DNA of 64,000 bases from Casuarius casuarius. Taxonomy: Eukaryota > Chordata > Aves > Casuariiformes > Casuariidae. The position numbers and the translations under genes are program-made. Below the pieces are notes generated by a model. The model was not told where the DNA came from. It did not search any database and saw only the letters and a program-made list of their open reading frames with translations. The stretch covers positions 496,001-560,000 of the forward strand of contig PTFA01000365.1 in NCBI GenBank assembly GCA_003342895.1. Reading direction: 5' to 3'. This document shows, piece after piece, positions 24,501 through 36,500 of the stretch; within the stretch, counting starts at the first letter, position 1; every line of letters starts with the position of its first letter.

Positions 24501-27500
24501 CAGGCATTTAAACTGGAGGAAACTGCTATTACAGCATTCTCTTTAGTTTATTTTTTTTTATTAGTATCTCCCAAATGTAAGAGAAACTGTGAGATTGTGG
24601 CCGTTTCTCTTCAGTTGTTATCTTACATAATACATAGACTTGTGGAATTACAGTGCTTGTTCACTGCAATGCTTTTTTATTATACATTTTTTTAAGCATT
24701 GTAAATTCACATTGCACCCTCCAAAACTTTTTTTTTTAACAAAAAGAAGTAAAAAATTTTCTTTAGGGTTGGTTCATTTTTAAAGACTGCATGTTTTAAT
24801 GACAATTACCATCTTCCTGATACAAGCCCTGCTTTTCAAAAGCTGCCCAAATCTAGCAGAGTTTTTGTACATATTTTTATCTTAACGTAAATGCTATTGT
24901 GTCATTTATTAGAATTTATCTATAATAGAAATTAAATTAAATATGTAATTTAGTGAATTAAATTCGTGGCAACTTAGTAAAATACAGCATTGGGAAAAAT
25001 ATTTTTTAAAATTTTGAAATAAAGGCATCATTCTGCAAAGCCTTTACTTTTATTTGGGTGCAGGAGGGTATGCTCTCCTTTCCATTTTGCTGTGTTTTGT
25101 CTGTGTCTTCACCTATATCAGCTCAATACTGGTGACCATGGATTGGAAAGAAATGCTGGTTATTCCCTCTAGTGTAATTGAGAGATTAAAAGTAGAATAG
25201 CAGTAAAGATTTGCATTTTTGTTAGGGTTTAGATTTAGGGTTCTTTGTAAATCTTCCTGCCTTAAACTTTTCCTCTGTAACTAGAACGTGAAAACTGTTG
25301 TAAGCTGGGCTGTTGTCTAACCCTTTGTTCAATGAGCTTTCAGGTATTTCATGTGTTTTTTTTTTTTCTTTTTTAAATCTCAAGTGACATCACAGGAGTC
25401 ATTCTTGATTAAGATCTGCATGATACACCTTAAGGAACAGAAAGTATTTGATTACTCACCAGCTTGCAAAATCTTTTGGTTTACATTAAAGGAAACCAGG
25501 ATCAATGTTACAAACCATTGAAAAATATGTTTTCTGTGATAAGATAACATGGTAGAGGAAAGTTTCAAAGTGCTCTGAAACATTGTTAATAATCTGGGCT
25601 ATAAAATAGAATCTTGGGCAGAGCAAATTGATAAAGCTGGAATTTTTCAGGCAAATGAATTTGCCTGAAATGTTTCATAGGTTCATTGTTGAAAATCAAT
25701 GCAACGTACAGCTTATGCTGTCTCTCTGTATATTCTATTTTTAATGTCTCATAGAAAAACATCAAGATTAAAATTTCAGAAGGGGGGGTGACCCTTGTAA
25801 ATGAGATGAGATCTCATTTACTTATGCAAAAATCATTTCATGGCACATATTTAATGGTTCTTTTTTGTTTCTGTTGCAGAATTGGAATATGGCAACTCAT
25901 ATGAAATAGAATATATGGAGAAAATAGGCTCCTCTGTGCCTGTAAGTTCTCACTTCCATTTCCATTCATTTGCATTCTCTTGTCATAATGTACTGTCTTG
26001 ATAATGCCATCAGCCTCACTACTCCTTAAATTAATTACAGTGCGCCTGCAGCAGATTTGTAAACCCAGTTCCTTTAAATTGCCATAACTGGAATAAATTG
26101 CATGTGCTTTGGTGTCCTAAATCCTGTACAGTTTGTTCCACTTTATTATTTTATTTTTAAACTAGGATCATAGTAGTTCTTTCTGGAGATTAAAAGCAGA
26201 TCACTATTCCCAGCAGTGTAGGGTTCAGAGCTGTCTATACCAGCTATTGAAATATTGGGAAAAAATAATAATAAAAAAAAAAAACAAGAGTGAAACTTCT
26301 GGGAAAATGATGGAGAGAATCAGGATGATCATCAGAATGAATGGAAAATATGCAATACAGTACTGTACATTATCAGTGGTTTTGCCTGGCTTCTATTTAA
26401 TTAATGAATTTGGTAGCTTTATTAGATCTAATGTGTGTACATCCGCAGTGGCAGTTAGGAAAATTAAGCATGTATGTGAGGTGCTCAAATTGATAAGAAT
26501 AAAGCTGATATTAATGAGTATTTTGGTAACACTAAGTCAACAGATGCTTTCTGCCTGACAGGATCGGAAATTTGATTAACTCCAAAGTGGGAGAGGAGGG
26601 GTCGTTTACAAAGAGCGACCTGTTTAGCTTATGTTCTTTAATCGTTTATTCCTCAAAGGGATTGTCTCAGTATCAGTTAGCGAAGGCTGTATTACTGTCC
26701 TATATTATTAGTTGTTTGTCAAGTCATTGGGTCACTTGAGGCAGTGAATTAGCTTTAATGGAGAATGGTTGAGTTGGTTAACGAGTCTTTCCTTTCCTGT
26801 TGCCAGCAGGATGATAGCACGTCGAAGAAACAATCTTTATACTTAATGTTTGATGCACAGCAAGAGAGCCCAGTCAAATCACCTCCCGCCAGATTGTCTG
26901 ATTCTACAACGCCGTGCTCAGGGTATGTCACTGCAAACAAATTCAGCAGTGAAAGGATGTCAGAGAAATGGGTTACCATAATAGTGTATATGCAAGCAAT
27001 TCTTCCTTTCACTGCTTCTGCTTTTGCCAAATTTTTTGTTCAAAAATAGATTCCCATCTGTTTCACATATGATAGAGAATACAAGGAAGAAAGGAAATAG
27101 GAGATACAGAAATTGTATAATGGGGGGAATAAGGACATGTATTTCTCTTTCGTATTCTTACTAAATAAAGTCGCAGTGGCAACTGTTTCACTAGACTGTA
27201 GCTTCCTACTTAAGTTTTTTCTCAGATACTGAGGTCATTTTCATTTCAGTCTAGAATTCCAATTGCAAGTCTTCACTTGGCCTTTCCAAGCTATGTTTTC
27301 TGAACAATGAATCTAGTTCTTAAGAGCAGGATGTGTGGGTTGTATTTACTTTCAAAAATTGTGCTTGTTAAGGACATCTGTTCTCAGTAAAAGTTGTTTC
27401 TTGGGAGAAATTTAGGTCACAATGCCAACAGGATAAAAAAGCAAGTGAGAAGCATTTAAGGCATGTGCGTGTCCTTTCTGATAGAAATGGGTTTATTTAA

Positions 27501-30500
27501 AGGGCTCCTGTGTGTTGCTTGGAAACGGTATTTCAAAAGTGTTATGAGATATAATGATTTAAAGTTGAGTTGTAATAATTTGTATGTATAAACAACTGAG
27601 AGTTTTGAAGAGGACTTGCTTAGTTTTTGGCAGAAGTAGAATTATAACAGCCTTGTACTCCACTCTGAAAGTATGTACGCAATCTTTCCTCAGGTCAAGT
27701 TTTGAAGACCCTGAAGCCCAGCAATCCTCTGGAATGAAAATACAACATCCAGCTTCCCGAGTGCTAGCTGCCAGTCAAGAGGCACACTTACAGTCACCTG
27801 ACAAATCAAAGCAGAAAGACCTAGAGCCCATGACTCTAGGAACAGTTTCAGAGACCATTGAAATAGTAAGTAATTTATGATAAGTGTTTGGGAATCATTT
27901 TCCTGTAGAAAATTCTGATGTCATGCAAGAGACAGCAAAGTTAGAGCTTGTAAACAGAGTGAAAACTCAGTGTGGTGCTTAAAGATCTTAGTAGCAGCAT
28001 GTTGACAAGATCCAGACAAGGGAGATAGTTTGAGAGAGCACTGATGGAATTCAGAAAAAATTTCTGAATTCTTGCCATAGCTTAAAATGTTGTGATCACT
28101 TGTTCCAAGTAGATACTCTAAAGGGCTTTTTTCTTACAAAGGCTTTTTTAATGCTGTGCTTTAACCCGATATTTTTAGAGCTATTTTGTATATAAAATTG
28201 GTATTTTTATATAAAAGTATAGAACTCATTTGTTCTGTTACATCTGGTGTAGGTTTCAAAGGTTTGTGGTAGTGAACAGGTGCTCTTTCACTTTTTTTTT
28301 TTTGAACTGTCATCTGATGCTGCAGATGTAAAATTCACTTCTTTCTTGATCATTAGAACTCAGTCCAGCCTCCAATTAAATCACCCTTTTCAGTGGCTTC
28401 TCTGGATTGGATTTGAATTAGTGGTCAGCACTTCCTTGCTTCCAGCCTGTACTGCATACAGACCTCAGAGCGTTGGTTCTCAAATTCATGTAGGTTCCCT
28501 TAAGGCTGTCGCTTTTCCAGGCAATCTTGTTTCACAAATGCCTACAACAGTAAGCGTGCTTAGCTGTATGACAATATATGATTTACTGAAGAGACAAAAT
28601 GAGAAGAAGCTCACTTTAATACTATGCTTAATTACATACCTTTTTGTTGTTTAACGATGCTCTTGATGTTGTCTCTCAAAACATTTTTATTAGCCTGAAG
28701 ACTTTTCTCACCAACTGGAGCCTTGGGTACTCACATCCCAGAGGTCATGCTTTTAACATTCTAATTCTGTCCACCTTCATGTTACGTATTTATCCTGATC
28801 ATGTTATTGTAGTGAACATAACTGAATTTACCCCCTATAAACAGCGAAAGACTTTGCAGAGGCTGCAAGAAGAGTCTTGCTAAGGTTCTTCTCAGTTTGG
28901 GTGGTATTCAGAGCTTTTGGACTGCCTTAGAGATACCTGAACTGAGCATCAGCTATTGCTTGAACACAACTCATGGTATTAGTCTGAAAACTGTTGTAGA
29001 AGTATCAAGAATGGCCTGTGACCCGTGATTTGAGAACCATTGCTTTGGAAGTCTTAATATCACTTAGTTCATGTTCCTATCTTGCAAAATTTACTCAGCT
29101 TTTAAATTAGGAATAATTATTCTTTGTCTCTTACACCTATCAATCATTTGTCTTTGGAAAGGAATCTTCAGTGCGCTGTCAAATTACTCAGAGTCAAAGA
29201 TTTGCAGACAGATATGTCACTTTAGGCCTTAACTGCTTGGGCAATCTCTGTTACTTATTCTATATTCTCCTTAAACTTCAGACATCTCCTGAAGACTCCT
29301 TTGTCTCTGCTGATGCTCTTCTCAATAGGATATCTAAGAAAACCTCAATATGTGATCAGCCTGAATATCTAGATCCTGACTTAGCAGAAAAGAACCCTCC
29401 AGTATTTGCTCAGAAACTTCAGGTTTGTAGCAGAAATGTAAATGTCAGTTTTCCTTTCTTTCTTTCTTTCTCCCTCTCCCTCTCCCTCTCCCTCCCTCTC
29501 CCTCTCCCCACAGGTAGAGAATGCTTTACCCTGTCTGAAAGAGGTGAGGGGAAGGGACAGGGGATGGAGAAGCAAAATAATAATTTGATTCTTTCCAAAG
29601 TAATTTTAGCCTTTTAGGAACTTAGGGGACACAAAGATTTTAATTTAATTATTATCACACACAAAGTTAAACATAAAACAGTTTCAGCTATCCAATGCCA
29701 TGGATGTGTAGTTTTTGTAAAAGTCTTTATAAAACAAAATCTTTTAAGCTTGAACGCAGGACCCAGTGTAGAGGATTGTCTTGACACCTGGCCTTAGTAC
29801 CTTAGTGTGCACAGAGTGATTTCCAGAGATTTAGGCCCTAATTCTGCTCTCTGAAGTTAAACCAATACTCAACCTGGGTGAAATGAAAATTAGGCCTTGT
29901 TTTTCTGCAAAATTGTCTAATGCAGAATTGGCATGGCGTCTTCTAGGAAAAGGAAATCTTCTGTAGAACAATCTTGTATGTCAGGGCATATTTTCTAGAA
30001 TATTCATATTCAAATTCCAAAATGGCAAGATAAGGCTGAAATGAGAGCAGCAGCTGGCATAAACTCACATAAAGTAAAAATGAATGAGAGAAAATATGAA
30101 AAACAACTTTAACTCAGGAAAACATTTATTTTGCCCAAAGAGTTGTTAGTCCCTAATGAAAATTGTTTGTCTATATACCTACCTCCAAAACTAGCCAAAA
30201 CCTGGGGTTTTGTATAGATGTTCTCATCATGAAAAGAACATGAGGGGTGTGTGTGTGTGTGTGTGTGTCATCCAGGAATTGTCATCACAATGCATTAAAA
30301 TATAGCCTTCCTTTTTGGAATGTGTTAAACATTTTCAGTATGTTCTTAATATTTTTTTTTCTGTGGATTGCTCATAACCAAACATTTGACAGGAGGAGTT
30401 AGAGTTTGCCGCAATGAGGATAGAAGCACTGAAGTTAGCCAGGCAGATTACCCTGTCTTCCTTCTGCTCCTTAGATGCCGAGGTATCTGTTTTATGCCTG

Positions 30501-33500
30501 CCGTGTGTGTGTGCGCACAGATTAAGAAACAGAGTGCTGCTTTTTCTTTAACAATAAGGTAACTAAGCCTCTCTGAGTGCAGCTTGAAGCTGTGTGCACC
30601 TGAAGTGTCTGACACACCAAAGCACATGCTGAAAGCAGTAGTGCACACAAAAAAGCTGTCGCCTGCTCCACTCATGGAGTACCTCTACATTCATATTCAC
30701 AAAAGGTAGGTTTGAAGGCAAGAAGCAGGCATGTATCTACTACAGGAGAGAGTCAAATTCTGCAGTTAGATGGCCATTCAGTTTTTATTTACAGCAAGAT
30801 TTGTCCTAAAATGTTTGACAGCAAAACAGGTACCAAACATACTTCTTACAAAGATGATATAGATTTTGGCCAGTGGGGCATTTTGCCTGGTCATTTCAGG
30901 TTGAAATCAGACTTCCTGATACTCAAAAGAAGTGACAAGTTCAATCGCCACCCTGCTTCAGGCTCCTGAAGAATGGAACTCCAATAGTTTTGGAAGAGCT
31001 CTTAGGGAAAATGGCCTCCCCAGTACAAAGTGTCTTCCTAAGATCTAAAGCTTTTTTTTATTGCTGCTTCTACAGCATGCTAGTTAGAGCCTCGTCAGTG
31101 TCAGAGGGACGTTGTCAGTGTGACACTGCTCTAGGATGCATGTGGTCCTTGCTGTGTTTGGAACTAGACTAAAAGGTTAGCTCTGATGTGTACTGTGTTT
31201 GATGGTTATCCTTTTATGTGCTTTATGATGCCTTTTATGGTGCTTTTAACTAAAAGTCAAAAGCCAAAAAATGTTAGTGGCTTTCGTGGAATGTGGCATC
31301 AACAGGATGTTGACAGTGTGGCAGCATCCTGATGCAATCAGGCATTTTATTTCAAACAAGGAGAATGCATTTCTGATGTATTGTTCACCAGTGACCTTTT
31401 TCTTGTTATACTGGCCATGAGTCAGCGGCAAACCTTTTACCTGGTCCTGTATCATCTTAATGTTCGAGTAGTAGTTCATTGCATAACAAGTAAATTTGGT
31501 CTGGTTATAAAGTAGTATCTGTTGGTGCTTTAAAGATCAGCCATAAAGTAGCTGGTTCATAAAGTGTTTTTTTAGACGAACTGTACTTTGATTTAAAAAA
31601 TGATGAACGGTATAATTATGTTTGATTCATTGTGCTTATCTTAAATAGCCCATGGGCTAGCCGTTTCCATGATGTGTGTATACTTACCAAAATGAGCTCA
31701 TTCCTTACAGATTTACAGATGTTTTTAAGTATATGGCCATAATCTTCTTTTTTTTAAATCAAGAAAACCATGCTGTTGTCTTCAGTGGAAACTGAACTTA
31801 TTTTTCTAATTAGGAATAGAAAGAACAAAGAGGAGGGACTGAAAAAAATAAGTACCATTTTCTTGTTTGAGTACTAACGTGTGTGACTATCCCATTGCTC
31901 TGTTGTCCTGAGTGGTCCGTCTCAGAAAAGGGTGAGGTAGCTCAGCTGCTTTCTCCCCTCATTGTCTTCCCAGCACTCTGCTGTAATGTGCAGCAGTCAG
32001 GCTCTCCAGCATCAGAAAACTTGAGATGAAACACATGGTTGTATCGAGGTGCTCTTTTGGGGTTATACAGAAAACTTCTGTTAGATATCTGTATTCTTGC
32101 TACTAGCCAACACAGCAGAGATTTAAGAAAANTAAAAATTCAGAAACTTCCTAGATTGTTCTATCTTAAACAGAAGACATTAGATTTGTACATATGTGAA
32201 TCCTTGTGTGTTATCCAGGAAAGATTCTGAGGATCCACCAGATGACTGCAGTAACTTAAATTCAGGAACTACCTGGCAGGATTCCCTTCTGGATGGATAG
32301 CCATAATTATTCTTAATGTGATATAATTACGTTAAACATTTGCTAAACCGTTACAGGATGGATAATAAGCATAGGATGCTAAATAAAAACAGAATCACTT
32401 GTTATGGCAAATCAAGTCGCACAAAAATTGAGATGAAGTATTTTCTGCTATGCCTAAGTATAAGGATGAGGTTTGTTCTTTTCAGATAGAAAGAAGTTAT
32501 TTGGCTGCTCCCAAACTTATTTTCATGGACTTCAACAACAGGAGGGCGGGTCCGCTATTTTTACATTGCCAAAGATTTCAGTCTTCCAGTTTTAAGATAA
32601 ATTAATGCTGCTGGATTGAACAGTCTGCACTAGTATATCCTGTGGCCATTTTTTTTTGATGCAACTTCAACAGGAGGCTGATAGGGTCTATGTCAGCCTT
32701 TCTGTACAGATGTTGAGATGATGTAGAGCTGTGGTGTTGAAATTAGATCCCAGTAAAGGGGAGAGACTGAAAAGAAAGATGTGGGCAAGAATGGAATTAG
32801 AATGCATCTCTTCTTTGGGGTGTTCATAGTAGTAAGATAGGTGTATTTCCTTCAAACAGGTAAAACTTTAGTAAAGTTAGTAAAGTCCTAGTAAAACTTT
32901 AAATGAAGAGCTTACGCCTGGATTTTATTTGCTCTTCAATATGGTTGCAAGCATAAATAGGTCTTGTTACACCTCCATTGACCTGCCTGCACGCACATTA
33001 GTTAGTTAAAAGATTAGATTATTTGATTTGCACCCAAATAGTATTTGAGTGCTTGTAAAGAGCAAGCTAATTTTCAGTAGGGCTAAATACTTATTCCTCT
33101 GAACAATATAAGAACTATTTTTCACTTTCATTGCAATGCCCTTGTCTATTTTTTTTTTTTTTTTTTTTTTTTTNNNNNNNNNNNNNNNNNNNNNTTTTTT
33201 TTTTTTTTTTTTTTTTTACTTTGACCTTGAAGCGAGATAACTATAGCTGGTAAATCAATATTCATTTAGTGTCATTCTGATCAAATATCAGGTTTCTGTA
33301 AAAGATTCTGGGAATCTTATTTGGGGCAATACCATCATTCTATTGATCAGGTTATTTTAATTTCTAATAACAGGAATATTTGGAGGCAGGAAATAAGTTA
33401 CTCATTTTTTACATCATCTTGCAGCTCCATAAAACTGGTTCTTGAGATAAAATCCTGAAGACTAGTATTGGTTCTTATGACAGGACTGTCAGGGCAAGGA

Positions 33501-36500
33501 CAGAATCCAGGAACCTGGCTGTGACTTCTGTGAAGTGTTTTCAGAGTTAGGACCATAACGATCAGACCAGTACTGCAAAGGTTTCTATTAAATGGTTAAA
33601 TTCCAAGAGTTTTTACAGTAGTTTTTGGAAATTTTAAGTTGTTTTGCATTTTATTAATACTGTTCTTTTGTACAATTTACTCAAATGCAAGACAGAGCTA
33701 GAAAAACATAGTGCTCAATACCTGACTAATACAATTATATTTTTAAAAAATGCACTGTTATGTGTTAAACAGTTTAAATGTTCTTTTTTTCTTAAATATT
33801 TTCATCAGACTGGCAGTTACTTTGACACATGTTTTTGTATCAGCTTAAGGAAATTTGTGTTTCTTTTACCACAATTAATAGTTTCCAGCAATGTCTTCAG
33901 GGAGGTTCATCAAATTAAGCTCCAGGAGGGGCTTTTGAAATATGATACAAACAGTTCAGCAGATTGATCTTCATTATAGCTTTTCTTTTGAGGGCCGCTT
34001 TGATGATGTAATAGCTCTTTTTCATCTCTAGGTTTTTCTTGCTTTGTGTTTGAGGAACAAATAAAGTACATTTTTTTGAAGTTAGGATACTGAATTTAGC
34101 CAGGAGTAGTCTTTTTTTATTGGCTAAGTGTTTTACCTTCACTGAGGACAGCTCCATGTGTTTTTGTATATGTGCACATACATAGATGTCTGAGCTTGTG
34201 TCCCAGATGTACTTTTTCCTGCATAGTTGTTATATGTTGGGAGATGCTTTCAAAAAGGCAGGCTATGTAAATTTGATAGATCTGGTGATACTTTTTGGTG
34301 AGGTAGGCAAATCCACTGGATTTGCAGTAGCACCTCATAATTATGTTGGAACTGATCATTATTTTGTGTGTTCACAGCCAAATGTAGAAAGGAGAAGGAA
34401 TATGCCTGCTCTGCAAATGCTAGAAGTAACATTTAAATGAGTTGCACGTTTAAATATGAACAAAAAATGCTGAGCAAATTAATGAGTCTCTTGTATAAAG
34501 ACACATGCAGTGTGGTGTGTTGTAAGTACTGTTTAGTTTATTCTTGCTCTGATTAAATTTACTTGCCTAGTCTTTTAATGTTGTTGGTGTGGTTTCTTCA
34601 TGTTGCCTGCAGATGTGGAATCCTTAATACCTATCTAGTCCTGTGTTTTCCTAGAGAAGGCATTGTATATAATTTTTAAGATAGTTTCTTCAATCAGGAA
34701 TGGTGCGAGAACTCAGGAAGGGTTGCAAAAAAAGTTAACTTTACTTTTGGATCTTTTCTATTTTAGTATATGTGAGGAGAACTGAGAACAAGTGAATAAT
34801 TTATGGCATAACATCTGACATTTTCTTTAACTGTGTCTTTATGAAAGAACGTGCTGTTGAAATTAATGAAGTCTATTTGTGTGCGCATTGTGGAGAGAAG
34901 AACTGAGCCTTGGTTCAAATGTTATCTGCTCACTTTCATGGATGGACAGAATTAGAATGTTAAAAATGTGACCTCTGAGATCAACTCAGATTTGAAATTC
35001 GTAATTCAGAATGCAGTTTTAAGACTGGCTCAGCAAGTGACGCACGCATGCGCTTGAATGTTCTGTGCTACGTACGGTATCTCGTATCCTGTTAGGTCAC
35101 AGAAATTCAAGGCATTTCAGCCATTCTGAGATGTAAGTTCTCCCCTGCGAAATTTGTTTGGATGGAAGGATTTCTTATGAAGACAATGAGAAAGGAAAAT
35201 GCATAATAAGTGCAAGTGCAACATACTAGTCCACCTCTCCGTGAATCACAAATAGAGTGGGCCCTGTTTCTCCATAGATAAGCCTTCCCTCTTATCTTGC
35301 CCTTCCCATTAGTGCTAACCAACCATAGAATCCTGCTAAATCAGACTGGTCATTGAAGTCTGACTTTACACAATTCTCTGGATGAATGGAAAGGATTGCA
35401 CAAGGCTGTAGATGACCAGGCCTCTGGAGACCAACTTCTGGGTTTTTAAGCAAGCAGTAAAATGTGTGGACGAGACCTGGCACAGGCTGTTCTGCTTGAT
35501 GCAGAGGTTGGGGCCAAGAGCACATTGCCCTGGCCAGGGCTGGGTGAGGAAGAGTGTGAGTCTAGGTGTTTTTCAGCAATGTCAGAACAAACCCTCTCAT
35601 CTGGGGCTCTCTTGGGCAAACCAGGGCAATTGGGTAATCGAAACCAGTCCCTCAGCCTCTAGTTCCTGTGAAATGGAGGTGGCAGCCTGTGTCCAGATTG
35701 TGGAAGTATCCTGAGGGTGATCTCACCTGTATTTGTGTATCGTTGTGTGGATTGCAGCAGTCTGCAGTCTGAGGGAATCCCATTTCTGTTCTCTGAAACC
35801 TGCAAGCATGACGGAGCTCATAAAGGTGCCTGTTACTGTTAACCTCTTCTCCCTTTTGGTTTCTGTGTGAATTTTCTCCTCTTCTTTATAAAGCAATTTG
35901 TTTTAATTTTTTGTGACAGTTTCATTCTCCAGCCTGTTTTAGCCTGGTGTTGTAAGGAAGCAAAGTTTAGGTGATTGCAGTCATCTGTGTACTGTCTTCC
36001 CCTCTCCTCCTCCCAAAATTTTGATTCCTTAGCTGATTTCATGCATGTTTAACAGGGGAGTGGAACATTAAATCCCAACAATAGGGATATGGTCACCTCA
36101 GCCCCTGAAATTATTTTTTTCAGTGCCAGCAGCTGAGGGAATATTCTGATACATTTCTCAGACAGCCAGAGACAGCACCCAGGCAGGCAGGCAGCATGCG
36201 TGTATTGGCTGGTTGATCACTACACACAACGTATTGGTAGGGGGTAAAGGGGAGTATCGCTGTGGAGGTGTGTATATTAAAGGGGGGTCATCTCTGAGGG
36301 GGTTACTTTAAGGAAAAAAGTGCATGGAAGAGGCAGTATGGTACACTATGCAGGGGAAAAAGTGTTGCCAGAGTATGAAAGCATACAAATCCAGATGGTA
36401 GTTCTGCAGTGCACGGTGTCAAAAAATGTTTTTTTGTTTAGCATCTTCCTTCCTAGCTGTCTTTTATAATCTCCCTGGTTTTAATGCACTTTGAGTAGTG

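Larger units (their letters stand above)
21925..25879 (+). other. TACC2: TACC2 intron (4.0 kb) with a 66-nt candidate exon
   Basis: It holds the candidate exon at 24117-24182 and a perfect 12-bp inverted repeat at 25645-25670. The rest is AT-rich, with a TTCAAACC tRNA-like T-arm motif near 22412 that has no tRNA body. Confidence 0.65.
27866..29281 (+). other. TACC2: TACC2 intron containing a hAT relic
   Basis: It holds the 11-bp inverted repeat at 28047-28071 and the transposon-like interval 28466-29047. No additional exon seen. Confidence 0.6.

Noticed and set aside
26247..26558. 103-codon frame
   Set aside because: Lys/Ile-rich translation of AT-rich intron with no family resemblance.
32219..32300. 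Acidic open stretch after an acceptor-like CCAG
   Set aside because: Needs phase 2 while the host intron is phase 0, and has no donor or poly(A) signal. Probably chance or a decayed relic.
36121..36215. Open stretch behind TTTTTTTCAG
   Set aside because: The only donor-like site is weak and leaves the wrong phase, and the 3' part is a GGCA microrepeat.
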